Positions 46,601 through 60,204 are shown, counted from the first letter of the stretch. The stretch is 64,000 nt of DNA from Phyto melanocephala (GCA_941918925.1 OW799237.1:94213015-94277014); one strand, 5' to 3'. Program-made: numbers and translations. The notes: a model not told the origin generated them from the sequence alone.

Positions 46601-48522
46601 TTAAATATTACCATTTGTGGGATTTATGTTGAGATTTCTAAAAGGTACGAAATTAATTTATTATAATTATATTCAATTATCTTCTACATATGATTACTTA
46701 CTTTAGGATTTCCTTAAATTGTTCTTTTTCTTGAATTTCCTCACGCAATTTTTGTTGTAATTGCAATATTAAATCGTTTTTATTATTGACTTGAATTTTC
46801 AAGTGTGCTATAGTTTCCTCTTGAGCCTCGAAAATTGCCTAGTAAGAGAAAGAATAAAGAATTGATTTGCATAAAATGAAATAAAACTGTTCTTTACGCT
46901 CTTTATGCCTAAAACTCGAGAAAAAACTGAAACGATTGATGCCAAACTTGGACAATATAATACATTAGTTGAGGTTGAGTTTTGAACAATCGACTATGTT
47001 TGATCTTATATAAAATTCACGTGTAGATATGCAATACTAAGTTATCTTACACCCACATGTAAAAAACAAATCTATAATTTATATAGGGGCTTGCGTAAAG
47101 AGAAATTTTTGTTTTTTTTTTATAAAAATTATATTTTTGGAAAGTAATGAATACAGAAATACATACATATGTATATACATATGCATTTAAGTACTACAAA
47201 GTATTTAATTAGTTCCCTTATCACAGTCAACCAGCAAGAATTTTTAACAGCTTAAAAAGTATTAAACGTTGATTAATTAAATTTTTTCTCTTTTTCGCAC
47301 ATGCTCTAGTAATTGTAATGATTCAATAACGATGGCATGAAATATAAAAAAGCACAAGTTATAGCACACTTACCCGACACTCTTCCATTGATTCAGAATA
47401 GGAGGGAGGTTCATCCAAACAGAAAAATTCACGTACCAATTGGCATTTTCTCAATTCCTCTTTGCTCATTATAGAATTTACAAACATTTGTAAGCCCTGT
47501 ATGCGATTGTCCAAAAATACTGCATTAAAATTATCGCCAAATATCTTTTTGCGTGGCAAATTGAATGCTAGATGAGGAAATGTTTGTTTCAATTTCGTAT
47601 TCAAACGTACAAAATCAGTATAACGTCTTAACACCAGCCAACAGTCATTCGTGTGCGGATTTTCAACACGTAGTTTATAGACCGTAAAACGAGCTCTCTC
47701 TTCCATTACTTCATAGCCTATGATGGGTATGCGTAATATACTGTTGGGATCGACAGGTGGCACAAAATGACCCAAAGTGGAGGGGGCAGCATTTGAGGAA
47801 ATAGTGATTTCACTAGTCGACAAAGAATTGGTTCTTTGTGACCTTATGTAGTTACCTTCACTCATGCGACGACGTGCGCTTGGCAAATTACCATTGCTGA
47901 CTTCAACATTGTGTGGCGAAGAAACATAAGCCGATTGAGTTAAATCACGATGAGAACGAGCGCCAGTTATCATTGTTTTATGTATATTGTTTTCCTGTGA
48001 TTTATGGTGCCTTATTACAGACTGTGGCAATGAATTGTTGTTGCTACTTCTTACAAGTGGTTGGTAACTATGAGTTGATATGGTTTGCAAGCAAACCTCG
48101 GATTTGGCATTCAATAAAACACCTTGTTTTGTTTGATTTATACTGCTCAACAGCTTATTAACATCCGCTTCAGATTTTGTTCTTACCAAACGAGCTGCTT
48201 CCAAACGTTTTAGGGTTTCTGAAGGTTTTCCAAACTCCGGATTCGATTTAGTTAACCTACCTAGCAGTTGATGTTGCTGTTTGATATGATTGGTTGTTAA
48301 AATAATTTTTTTACAATTTGTACTCTGTAAACAACCCCCACCTTCGCCAACTACTGCTTCACAACTGCCACTAGTTGATTGCTGCTGTTGATGATTTTGC
48401 AATGCAACTTTGGTAATGTTTTTATTTGTCAATTTTTTAAAGAGAGTTGTTCTTAAATTTGAACTGTTTGCACCAGGTGGTGGTAATTGATTTTCACGCT
48501 TTTTGATAGCGCGCAAAGACAT
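46601..48522 (-). CDS. Snx16: Sorting nexin 16: PX domain plus C-terminal coiled coil (3 coding exons)
   Basis: Exons 48522-47374, 46838-46702 and 46637-46601 on the minus strand give 440 residues. Residues 1-260 are low-complexity (Gln, Ser, Asn) and probably disordered. The PX domain is at about 262-373: RRYTDF (299-304) supplies the phosphoinositide-binding Arg, LPRKKIFG the proline/basic loop, and DNRIQGLQMFV the distal Arg helix. Exon 2 encodes a heptad-like coiled coil (EAQEETIAHLKIQV...LQLQQKLREEIQEKEQ). SNX16 binds PI3P on early/late endosomes and oligomerises by the coiled coil; in flies it acts in BMP-receptor sorting at synapses. Both donors are GTAAGT. Reading through donor 2 would meet TAA at once (46698-46700), so intron retention barely changes the C-terminus. 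Divergent from Mys45A. Confidence 0.9.
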
Positions 48523-49781
<1,259 letters not shown>

Positions 49782-52155
49782 ATGGTTCGACATAATAACC
49801 AATTGCCAGATAATTTGCCACAATTGCAGAATTTAATCAAACGTGACCCAGAATCCTATAAAGATGAATTCCAGCAACAGTATAGGCATTTTCTTAGTAG
49901 TCTGGAAGTGTTTGCTTTAAATCCTACCGAAGAAAATAAATCTTTAGATGAATTGGTGATGTTCATAGCGCAAGTAAGTAATTGTTTAAGCTTCTACTTT
50001 TTTTTGAAAGTCGTTACTATGTTTGTTTTTAATTAGGTGGCCCAATGTTATCCGAATGTTTGCCTACAATTTCCCCAACATTTAGTAGATTTATTGAAAA
50101 ATCATGCCACTACATTGGATCCTGCTATGCGCAATTGTTTCGTCAAGGCTTTAATATTGCTGCGCAATAAAAGCCTTATTCCTGCATTAGACTTGCTGGA
50201 ATTGTTTTTCCAATTATTGCGCTGCCCCGACAAACACTTGCGTACATTTTTACAAAATCACATTATAACAGACATTAAAAATATGAATGCAAAACATAAG
50301 GATATGAAACTGAACTCTACTTTACAAAATTTCATGTATTCTATGTTAAAGGATGCAAATCCAAAGGCAGCCAAAATGTCGGTAGACATAATGATTGAAT
50401 TGTACAAGAAGAATATTTGGAATGATGAAAAGACAGTTAACGTTATTGCAACTGTAGGATGTTTTTCGAAAATAACAAAAGTAATTAATAAATTAAGATC
50501 TTGATAGGTTTTGTTATTAAATATTTATGATATTTTTTTAGGTACAAGTTGCCTCTTTAAAATTTTTCTTGGGACATGATGACGAGGAAAAAGGTTCAGA
50601 TGATACAGACACTGATAATGAGGTTGATTTGAAATCGGCTCTTATCCAAAATCGTGTCAATAAAAAGACCAAGAAACGCAAAAAGCAATTAGAGCAGATT
50701 AAAAGACAGGCTGTTAAACAACAAAAGAAAAAAAAGAATGCAGTACCTTTTAATTTCTCAGCCATTCATCTGATACATAACGCTCAAGGTATGGCCGAGG
50801 GACTTTTCAAGCAACTTCAGGCTGCTAATGAACGTTTTGAAGTTAAACTAATGCACTTGGATGTAATTTCTCGCTTAATTGGTATTCATGAATTGTTTTT
50901 GTTTGCCTTTTATCCATATATAACACGTTTTATCCAGCCACATCAAAGACAAGTGACTAGAATTTTACAATTTGCCGCACAGGGCTCCCATGAACTGGTG
51001 CCGGGCGATGTAATCGAACCGATTTTAAAGACAATTGCCAATAATTTTATAACCGAGCGTAATTCGTCTGACGTTATGGCTATTGGCTTGAATGCAACAC
51101 GAGAAATTTGCCAAAGATGTCCCTTAGCTATGGGAGAAGATTTACTCAGGGATTTGACCATGTACAAGACGTATAAAGAAAAGTCAGTTATGATGGCAGC
51201 GCGTTCATTGATTATGTTGTACAGAGAACAACTACCGGCATTGTTGCACAAAAAAGATCGTGGTCGTTTGACTGAAGCTTTGGCTGAAATAAAAGCCAAG
51301 GCTTATGGTTCTGTTAAGGTCTATGAAACTATACCAGGAGCTGAGGCTTTGTTGAAAAATTCAAAAACTATTGATTTGGGCAGTGATAACGATGAGACAG
51401 ACTCAAACGATGGTGATTGGGTTAATGTAAGTCACAGTGAAGGTGAGGACAACACGGAAGAGTATAATGAAGATAAGGAGTCTAGTGATGCAGACGAAGA
51501 TGACGAGTATGATGATGAAGATGATGACGAGGATGAAGATAGCGAAAGTGTTGTTAGTGGCGATGAGGACGAAGGTAATGGGGAAAGCGAAAAACAAAGT
51601 GAACATAAAAAAACTACAGAACAACAAAACAAAAAATCGCGTTCCACTTCGATTTCATCAAATTCAACAAAGTCTTCAAAAAAGTCTCCAAAAAGTCAGA
51701 ATAACTCTATTGGACTACAAGAAAATATTACTATACTTAATGAGAAACAGGCTGCCCAAGAATTGGCGCTCACACGCATATTTACCGACGAAGACTTTAA
51801 GCGTATAAATGCCGCAAACATTAAAAAATCTGTTACTAATGCCCGTAAAAGACCATTAGAAAAAGACCGTGAAGAATTTGTTAAATTGGATAAAATTGAA
51901 ATGATCTATAAAAAACGTAAGCACGATAAAGAAACTCGACTTGAGTCGGTACAAAGTGGGCGTACAGATCGTGAAAAGTTTGGCTGGAAAGATGGTCGTA
52001 AAAATGAAAATTGCTCAAAGACTAATCGTGAGAAGCAAAAACGCAAGAATTTCGTTATGATGCGACACAAGGCCCGCTCTAAGGTAAAGAAAAGTTTCCG
52101 AGACAAACAGCAAGCCATGAGGAAACATTTGCTGCATATAAAGAAAATGAAATAA
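49782..52155 (+). CDS. Mys45A: SDA1 homologue, 60S ribosomal subunit biogenesis/export (3 coding exons)
   Basis: Exons 49782-49973, 50037-50480 and 50542-52155 (introns of 63 and 61 bp, GTAAGT/GTAATT donors) give 749 residues. The N-terminus [20 protein letters not shown] and the joins [12 protein letters not shown] and [15 protein letters not shown] match the SDA1 family and decide the splicing. Order: helical N-terminal SDA1 region (1-215), basic linker KKTKKRKKQ (about 240), central SDA1 domain with [20 protein letters not shown] (about 345-365), a very acidic stretch of Asp/Glu (about 490-555), then a Lys/Arg-rich tail. SDA1 is a nucleolar/nuclear factor needed for late 60S maturation and export in yeast. 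Convergent with tsu (461 bp between stops). AATAAA at 52218-52223. Frames over the acidic region on other strands are shadows. Confidence 0.93.
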
Positions 52156-52217
52156 CTACCACTAGTAAAGTACATACTAAATATATCGAAATATTTTTTA
52201 ACAAAACAAGTGTGGTT

Positions 52218-52223
52218 AATAAA
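52218..52223 (+). terminator. Poly(A) signal of Mys45A
   Basis: AATAAA 62 nt after the stop, followed by GT-rich GTTTGTTGTGG, a good downstream element. Confidence 0.65.
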
Positions 52224-52481
52224 GTTTGTTGTGGAATTATTTAAATTTTATGTTAATGTTTATTTAATAAAATAAAATTTGTACATACATACATATATAC
52301 AAACAATTTAAGGCAATGAACTTTTTAATTTTGATCATCGAAAAGTTAGCATTTTTGCTAATAAATTACAAAATAGGTACCTTAAAAAAATTTTCCAATT
52401 AAAAAAAACATCTAATTACCTAGAGATTATAAAAAATAAATAACAAACTCTAAATTAAAAAATTTAATTAATTAAAAATGT

Positions 52482-52487
52482 TTTATT
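52482..52487 (-). terminator. Poly(A) signal of tsu
   Basis: TTTATT on the plus strand (AATAAA on minus), about 130 nt after the tsu stop. About 260 bp separates it from the Mys45A signal, so the convergent transcripts need not overlap. Confidence 0.5.
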
Positions 52488-52616
52488 AATTCAAACGTTT
52501 GTTCAAATTCCTTTAAAATATTTTAATGATTGTTTTTTTTTATAAATACATACATTAAAAATATTTACTTTAAGCATGAGTAAAGTCTTACTTAGAAATG
52601 CTAAACTATTTTACTA

Positions 52617-53200
52617 TCAACGGCGCCTTTTATCAGATGATTTCTTTACACGTTTTGGACCTTTAACAAAACACCAATCGACTTGTATTTGCTGACCCAT
52701 TATTTCAGCACCGTTTAGTGCCTCTTTGGCAGCCCACGCTTCTTTGTGTGTTTCGAATTCGACAAGTGCATAACCTTTAGAAAATCCAGTTCTACGGTCT
52801 AAATTAAGGTGTATGTTTTTAATAGCACCAAAGTCACAAAATTTTTCCTGTATTTCATCTTCCTGAGCTTCTTCGTGTATATTGGTAACGAACAGAATCC
52901 AACCTTCTACGGAACGTTGTGGACCCGGTTCCAATTCGTCGTCGTCTTCATGACGAACACGCTCATATTGGTGTATGGTTTCGCGTGTAGTCGTTTCATG
53001 TCCAAAACCTCTGCCTTTGCGGTGTTTTGCCTTCTCCTTTAGACGTACAATACCCTCTGTAATATTAACGAGTAAAATTTCAAAAGTACAAAAACGGTAA
53101 CCAATTGATTAGTTGGTTTATTTTTTCAACACAACTTACGATCTCCATCTTCGTCTACTTCGAATTCTTCAGCATTATCGATATCTAAAACATCAGCCAT
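52617..53200 (-). CDS. tsu: Y14/RBM8A (Tsunagi), exon junction complex RNA-binding subunit (2 coding exons)
   Basis: Exons 53200-53140 and 53056-52617 give 166 residues, the usual length. The first exon [20 protein letters not shown] joins [19 protein letters not shown] in frame across an 83-bp intron (GTAAGT...ACAG). A single RRM spans about 73-150: RNP2 ILFVTNI, RNP1 KGYALVEF, then [16 protein letters not shown] and an Arg/Lys tail ending DKRRR. Y14 forms a heterodimer with Mago nashi and clamps eIF4A3 on spliced mRNA; in flies this is required for oskar mRNA localisation and for correct splicing of some long-intron transcripts. The RRM face binds Mago rather than RNA. Divergent from Pgm2. 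Conservation is very high, so the call is secure. Confidence 0.96.
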
Positions 53201-54331
53201 TCTAGTTATTTAACGTGGATATAAACAAAAATTTCAGAAATTTAACTATTACTTGATTTTTCCACACGGCGTTCGATATGTCAAACTGATAAAAGTTTAT
53301 GGCTGTGTTCATGAGCTAATGTTTTCATTGCAGCTTTCTATTGTTGCCAACTATAAATATAGAGATGCCAAGCCTTGCAATAATATACATGAATTCAGTA
53401 AGGTTAAATTTGGGAATATTGAAATTCTGAAAAAACCTTATGTATATATTTTTATATAAAGACAAATTTCCAAAATTTAAATCTAATTTTTTTTTTTTAA
53501 ATTTGCAATTAAAACGTCGTGATGTAAACTGTTATAATACGATTTAATAAAAATCCATTTAACGGATTTGTAACCAAGATGAATAAAAGAATTATAACCT
53601 TGCATCTACATAACGAAAATTTTTTACAATAACAAACGTCAAACTCCATATATAAAAAACCAGTATATTGAGTATTATTTTTTTAATGTAGAAGCAAGAT
53701 AAATAATTAAAGTTATGCTTATATTAACGTCCGGGGTAACTAGTTTGTAAAATTTTACATTGAACAGGTAAGTTAGTCTTTACTTTTACACAGAACAATT
53801 TTTATACCATTTATTACTTTAGTTTTATTTTTTGTATGCGAAACTAACATCAGATTTTAAATTACAAGCGAAAAGTAAACCGAATTTCAAGAACACAAAA
53901 ATCAACCGTGTTTTATTTTTTCTACAATAGAAAAAGGGAAACTTTGTGCAATAATACTTGTTCAATATAAACGCAGACTATTATTAATTTATCCACATTT
54001 TTTTCTTCATCTAGCTTTTTAGAAAAATATTTAAAAAAAAATATTTTGTACAATTTATTAACTATTTTAGAGGATGAAGAAAGAAAATAATTGCTTAGCA
54101 AAGCCACTATTTTAAATCACCATCACCAAAATTTTCGAAAAAATATTACAAGTGCACATTTTTTATTGTTTTCTTTATATATTCTTGTAAGTTTTTGTGA
54201 ATATTTTGGTATAATTATAAAGTGATATATTGTTCGAACTTTTTTATATATTACATAATTTTTGTTTTGGCTCAAAAATGTATTACGAATATAAAATAAT
54301 TGAACAGGGCTGACACATGTATATGTGTACC
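53201..54331. other. Intergenic DNA between tsu and Pgm2
   Basis: Promoter space for tsu and part of that for Pgm2. Frames at 53253-53459 and 53922-54107 have no motif. A CAACGTCAAACTCCATATATAAAAA-like patch (about 53634) resembles fragments of the CAAGGC MITE interior. Confidence 0.4.
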
Positions 54332-54496
54332 CAAGGCATATTTATTCATCAGGTACTCTTGATTCGTCAGCTGATTATTTTTTTCTTCACTGATTTTAAA
54401 GTTTCAGCTGTCAAAATGCATAAATAAAAAACAATTTTCTCTCTTTTTCTAATTTATTTCCAATGTCAAACTTCATACATAAAAAATATAAACAAG
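54332..54496. mobile_element. CAAGGC MITE, 3'-truncated, in the Pgm2 upstream region
   Basis: Left end CAAGGCATATTTATTCATCA intact, then TCTTGATTCGTCAGCTGATT and TTTCAGCTGTCAAAATGCAT as in 29164-29372. It breaks off after AAAAAATATAAACAAGATCC, without the right TIR. It lies about 470 bp upstream of the Pgm2 start, so it may lie in or near the promoter. Confidence 0.8.
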
Positions 54497-54968
54497 ATCC
54501 TTTTTATTTTTGCAATATAAAAATGTATAAATTTATTAAATTAGTTTAGGGGAAACATAAAAAAGCACATGGCAGCGCTGCTTTCAGCTGTCAGAACAAT
54601 TTCGATTTCCTTATTGGAAATTGTTGACATCCAAGTAGGTAAATTTGTGTAGTGTTAGTGTAGTTAATTAAGCTTTTGCAAGTAAAAAATCAATAAATAA
54701 ACTTAGGAGGAGTTGCAAACTAGACGTAAATACAAATATATTAATAAGGATAATACCACTAAAATAAATTTAAGTGTGTTGGTACATAAATAATATATTT
54801 ATTTTCTTCCTATAAGCACAGATTCACTTCAGTGCATTAAAAATATAATCAGACTTGATTACACTATACAGAGATAGATCTACAGTTATCATAAATAGAA
54901 TCTTTCCGCAAAAGATAAGGGTTTTTCTACAACAACAAAAAATTAGACTCGCAAAAACAAAAATTGTA

Positions 54969-57636
54969 ATGAGCGCTTATTCAGGCAATAAAAAATTGGA
55001 TGATAAAATACAGTTATGGCTTAAATGGGATCGCAATGAAAGAACCCATAAGGAAGTTCAACTTATGGTAGATGCTAAAGATTGGAATCAATTAAGTAAA
55101 CGCCTAACAGAACGATTGGCCTTCGGTACGGCCGGATTACGAGGATGTATGCGTGCTGGATTTGATTCAATGAACGATTTGGTTATTGTTCAAACCGCAC
55201 AGGGATTATGTGAATATTTAAAAAAAGAATACAAACCTGAAGAATATAAACGTGGAATAGTATTTGGTTATGATGGCCGCTACAACAGCAAACGTTTTGC
55301 TGAACTTTCTTCCACTATATTTATAAAAAACGGCATAAGGGTTTTTCTTTATAGTCGTATGGTAGCTACACCGTTTGTCCCTTTTGCCATTCTGCAAAAG
55401 AAATGTTTAGCTGGTGTCATGGTGACCGCATCACATAATCCCAAAGAAGACAATGGATACAAAGTGTATTGGGGTAATGGTGCTCAGATAATATCTCCGC
55501 ATGACAAGGGTATACAACAATGTATACTCGAAAATTTGGAACCTAAAGATTCTTCTTGGAATACGGACATTTTGAAAGACTCTGCTCTCTTAGAGGACCC
55601 ATTTGAGGAAATGAATATCGCCTATTATGAAGCTCTTAAGGCAAATATACCTTCTAAATTTTTGGAAATTAATCAGAAGCAAACATCGTTGGGCAATTTG
55701 AAATTTGTTTATACAGCAATGCATGGGGTGGGTTGGCCTTTTGTTGCAAAAGCCTTTAAAGAAGCTAATTTACCACAACTTTTACCAGTTGAAGAACAAA
55801 AGGAAGCAGATCCTGAATTTCCGACTGTTAAATTTCCAAACCCTGAAGAGGGAAAAAGTTCTTTGGAATTGTCGATAAAACGGGCAGAAGCTGCAGGTAT
55901 TAAAACAATTTTGGCCAATGATCCGGATGCTGATCGTTTGGCTTGTGCCGAAAAAGATCCAGAAACTGGTCAGTGGAGAGTAAGTAGATTATCAATTATA
56001 ATTCGTATTCAAATTAATTTCAAACTCGAAGCAACAAAAAAAATTTGCGAAAAAGAAAATCTCGAAAAAATTGGCGTAAAGAAATTTGCCAAAATCGCAA
56101 CAAAAAAAAAATTCGCTAAAATTTTCTATTTATTGATGTGCATATTTAATCAAAAATTCAAAACTTTAAATTAAAAAAAGGTTAAAAAAAGTATAAAATA
56201 TCGTTTTTATAGTACTTTAGCGTAAAATTTTAAATCGGGAATATCCCGAATACGAGCGCTAACTTCAATAAACGGCTAATGCTATTGAATTCTGCGTACT
56301 CGAATTAGCTTTACCAGCAAGGTGCCCAGCTTTTTAAAACTTCCGACTAGCACACTGCTATTATTCATGTTAATATATGGCCCATTAGGGCTCGGTTAAT
56401 AAATGAAATTTAAATAAATAAATAAATAAAAAAGCCACTCTAGTTCAATTAATATTCATTAATTAACAATCATATGGCAGAAAAACTGAATTTATTATGA
56501 ATAAATATTTACAATATAAAAAAATAAAGAAACGCTCTTTCGTTACATTAGTTATGAAACATTGGTTGCACATGAATAAAAAATGATTTTTATTCTCAAT
56601 ATGAAGACTTTTTTCGTAATTAAGTTTGATTTTTAGAGCAAGTAATTAATATTTGTAAAGCATAATTTTAATTTAAAATAACAGTTTGTTAAAACTGTTG
56701 AACTTTTTATTAATTTAAAAAAAGTCAGAAATTTTTAAAAACTTAATTTCAGTCCTTCATATAGCTAACGCCCATAACTACATCAATTCTATATTAATTT
56801 TACAGGTTTTCAATGGTAATGAATTAGGTGCTCTTTTAGGCTGGTGGTCGGTGGAGAATTACAAAGCTCTGAATCCAAAAGTTAATTTAGCCGAATGCTA
56901 CCTCTTGGCCAGCACTGTCAGTTCTAAGATTTTAAGTTCGATGGGTAACGTCGATGGCTTTAATTTTGTAGAAACCCTGACTGGTTTTAAATGGATGGGA
57001 AATCGTGGTATTGAGTTAATGAATGAAGGCAAACACGTTCTGTTTGCATTCGAAGAAGCTATCGGCTTTATGTTTGCCACTGCTGTACTCGATAAAGATG
57101 GCATAAGTGCTGCCACACACCTTGCCACTATGGCTTGCTACATCCAAGAAACTCAAGGCATAAATCTATCTCAGAAATTAAATGAGATTTATGATAAGTA
57201 TGGCTACCACTGTACAAATTGTTCCTATCTATTTTGTGACAAAGCCCCAGTAATTAAACGCATTTTTGAACGTCTACGCAACTTTATTAATGGCAAGCCA
57301 AACACGTATCCCCAGTCAATACTTAATGGTGAGTTTGCCATTAAACATGTAAGAGATTTAACGACAGGTGTCGATACATCTCAGGCAGATGGTAAAGCTC
57401 GTCTACCCGTTAGTGCCAGTACACAAATGATAACTTTTACTTTTGAAAATGGCTTAGTAATCACATTGCGAACAAGTGGCACCGAACCAAAGATTAAATA
57501 TTATGCCGAACTATGTGCAAAGCCGGAAGAAAAAGATTGGCAGGTCCTAAGAGTGACACTAGATCGCATGGTTAATGCTATTGTTGAGGAATTTCTACAG
57601 CCATCTGAAAATAATTTAAAACCTAAAACTGATTAA
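54969..57636 (+). CDS. Pgm2: Phosphoglucomutase 2 / phosphopentomutase (2 coding exons)
   Basis: Exons 54969-55979 and 56806-57636 give 613 residues, the same as the animal family (about 612). The protein interconverts ribose-1-P / ribose-5-P and deoxyribose phosphates (and, less well, glucose phosphates) in the cytosol. Visible sites: FGTAGLR near 55; catalytic phosphoserine in TASHNPK (Ser155); Mg-binding DPDADR (318-323); sugar-binding FEEAIGF (419-425); phosphate-binding RTSGTEPKIKYY (from 559). The splice GQWR|VFNGNELGALLGWW restores the family sequence. The start at MSAYSGNKKLDD is chosen because it aligns with the family N-terminus; the frame is open upstream to an ATG at 54855, adding 38 mostly basic residues. 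The 826-bp intron holds a LINE tail. AATAAA at 57783-57788. From memory, the Drosophila orthologue may be CG10202. Confidence 0.94.
56240..56432 (+). mobile_element. 5'-truncated LINE 3' end with (TAAA)n tail, in the Pgm2 intron
   Basis: GCCCATTAGGGCTCGGTTAA, then TAAATGAAATTTAAATAAAT and AAATAAATAAATAAA. A 3' UTR-like block ending in a short TAAA repeat is typical of jockey-type non-LTR retrotransposons. No ORF. Same strand as the host gene. Confidence 0.55.
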
Positions 57637-59075
57637 TTTTTTTAATTTATATAAGATTAGAAATATATCCTATTGCCGTCTAAGTTATATGTATGAATAT
57701 ATATGTTTGTATTTATTTATACATAAATGTAATGCACAATGTATGTTATTTTTTTAGTCTTTAATGTATTGGATGTCTAAATAATAAAATGCTGACTTTA
57801 CATACTCCTAATGTGTAATACAAATTAAAAAATGTCACAATCTTTTTTTTTTTTTTGGTAATTTAAAAACAAAAATTATGTGATCTACAAGGTAAGATAT
57901 CATGTATTATCATATTCAGTGTTTTTATGAAATTTTATTGCTTTTAGAATTGTAATAAAAACACATTTGTGACATAAATTTCGTCATTTCTGGTTTTTGT
58001 TAAAATTCTCACTAATATTTTGATTTATTTTTTTTTTTTATATAACAATTCAATTTTTTATCTGATTACGAACTTTTTGATTAAAATATTATTTAAGAAG
58101 TTTGTATGCAATTACACTTTAGGCATTTTCATATATTAAAATCATTTTTTTTATTGTGGCAATTATCCATTCAGTTCTTTAAAATAAGTAAAACAATATT
58201 AATTGGTGTATAAAAGTATTTTCTTTAGCATTTATTTAAAATTTCTTTATAAAATTTTGCAATAATTATGTATAAATATGTATGTATATATGTTTGTTGG
58301 TTGGTAGTGTTTCTTGTCTTATTAAATAATCTTAAACATTAATTTTTGTTTAATGTATTAAAATCTGTAAAATATGATAACTATATTATTATTTTAATTT
58401 TAATTACTTTTGATCAATTAAAAGCTATTTAAAAATGCTTATTTTATATAAAAAGAAATTAAAAATTATAATATACTAGTATGTATGTTTCGTAGATATA
58501 CAAAAATAATATCATTAATATAATAAGATTAAAATTAACTAAAATAATATCAAGTTATGTAAATGCAGTTCAAGTGTTTAAGTAAAATTGTGATACGACT
58601 CCATTTATTATGAATAAAAATAATACTTAATTTACAAAAGAATGGTTGGTAATTTTAACCTCAGCTTAAATTGCCCAAATAAACATTTACTTAACCGAAA
58701 AGAAAAACAATGTTTACCGTAATTAGATTAAATCATTAAGGGCATTATAAGCTTTAGGAGGCCATATGTTGGTGTATAATTTTAATCTAATTCATAAAAA
58801 TTAAAAGAGCTTATAAGAGATTTATTAGGCAAATTTCTATAGAAAATCAGTTTAATAAACCTTTATAAACCTTTAATAACTTTTATGAATAAGTCAGTTT
58901 AAATTTAATTCATAATACAAACTATTAGCAATATTACAAATTAAAAATTATTTAATTATCAAAGTGATAAAGTTAGCTTTTATTTCTAAAAAATAAGCGT
59001 TTTTGAATATAAAAAAAACTACGTTATATTTGGCTATGTTATATTAGAAGATTTTTTTTCAAGTCAAGAATCTAT
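57637..59075. other. AT-rich DNA downstream of Pgm2
   Basis: Contains the Pgm2 3' UTR (to about 57810, signal at 57783) and then A/T-rich sequence with no gene. Confidence 0.5.
57783..57788 (+). terminator. Poly(A) signal of Pgm2
   Basis: AATAAA about 147 nt after the stop codon at 57634-57636. Confidence 0.6.
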
Positions 59076-59453
59076 GGGCCAATTCAAAGTGGTTGCATAT
59101 CAGTCGTATTTGTACTATTTCATATTATTTTATGCATGCTTAAAATTTTTGTTAGTAATTTCCATACAAAAAAAATAATATGACTTTACACATTTGTTTC
59201 CTATGTATAAGAAATTGTTTATGTTATACTTTTAACCATACTGTCTCTCAGAGAGAATTTCTTCGCTTCTCACCTCTCAGAGAGAGTATTTTCTTCTTTC
59301 CTGTATACATACAATTCTTAACAGCGTCATCTCTTTGTCTTCTTTCTTGTATTAAATACATAATTTGTTAACAAAAGGTGTTCAAAGTCACTAGTCATAT
59401 TAATATGAATTATATGACATAGTACAATATGAGAGTCTACTTTGAATTGGCCC
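59076..59453. mobile_element. MITE with GGGCCAATTCAAAGT termini
   Basis: GGGCCAATTCAAAGTGGTTG (59076-59095) is inverted at the right end (TCTACTTTGAATTGGCCC, to 59453). The complementarity extends through GTACTATTTCATATT / AATATGAATT...AGTAC. TAT borders both ends, possibly a TA duplication. The interior carries CTCTCAGAGAGA twice (59247-59287), a small hairpin repeat. The frame at 59180-59371 is a shadow. Confidence 0.75.
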
Positions 59454-59710
59454 TATATATATAAAAATGGTGTAAAAAATATATAGTAATTCATAAAATG
59501 AGAACGGCTGGGCCGATTTCTGTAAAACTTTTTGCCAGTTGTTCGTATTTTCGAGAAGGAAGAAAATTTTGGAAAATCAATCCGGAAAATTGGCAAAATC
59601 GAGTTTTTTGTATGAAATTTTGTAAGAAATTATTCCTTAATGGCTTTTCTAATGAAAAAAGAAAAAGTTCTCAGCCAAAATCCGATAGATGGCGTTCGAA
59701 ATTGCGTTGA
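59454..59710 (+). mobile_element. Possible Helitron-like fragment
   Basis: TATATATATAAAAATGG is followed by GAACGGCTGGGCCGATTTCT, a layout like the 5' ends of the other Helitron-like elements (TATATATATAAAA, then a CCGAT block). No CTAG end was found. The open frame over 59498-59710 has no recognised motif and I take it as repeat-derived. Confidence 0.35.
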
Positions 59711-59738
59711 CTCAGACTTTGCGCAATCAGACAGATCG

Positions 59739-59811
59739 TCGTTCGCAAATTATTGTGTTCTATATGTATAGGTTTTATATGTCACATAGAATACAATAAT
59801 TTACGAACGAC
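59739..59811. repeat. 73-bp hairpin-forming inverted repeat
   Basis: GTCGTTCGCAAATTATTGTG...TTCTATATGT and ACATAGAATACAATAATTTA...CGAACGAC form a stem of about 29 bp with few mismatches around a short loop. Flanks give no target duplication. Confidence 0.75.
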
Positions 59812-60081
59812 GAGATGTCATTTTGGCATTGTAATTTTGTACAATTTACTGTACTGCTATTTTTCTTGCAGCAATTTATACGAGTTTTGAGTATGTATTG
59901 TTAAATCACGCATTCATGTAAATCATTACAATAAAATCAATTAAAATCCAGTGTAATATATATTAAAACATTCATTCTTAAAGAAAATAAGTTTGTTCAT
60001 CCTTTCGCTCTCTACTGATCCCATTCAAATAAATAACATTGAAAATTTAAATATTTATGTTGTATTATTACTCTTAACCCC

Positions 60082-60204
60082 CATACCTAAACAAGAGCGT
60101 TGAGCGTCAAGCGTTGGAGTTTAACATGTGTTTTGTTTTTGCTACAATAAGAAAATACATGCAAAATTGCAACGCTTGCCGCTCAACGCTCTTGTTTAGG
60201 TATG
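60082..60204. mobile_element. Short MITE with 35-bp TIRs (CATACCTAAACAAGAGCGTT)
   Basis: The left arm CATACCTAAACAAGAGCGTT...GAGCGTCAAGCGTTG is inverted at the right (CAACGCTTGCCGCTCAACGC...TCTTGTTTAGGTATG). One or two mismatches. 123 bp in total, so largely a hairpin. No ORF. Confidence 0.75.

Noticed and set aside
51403..51808. Serine-rich and methionine-rich frames over the third exon of Mys45A
   Set aside because: Other-frame shadows of the acidic Asp/Glu stretch of a well-supported gene.
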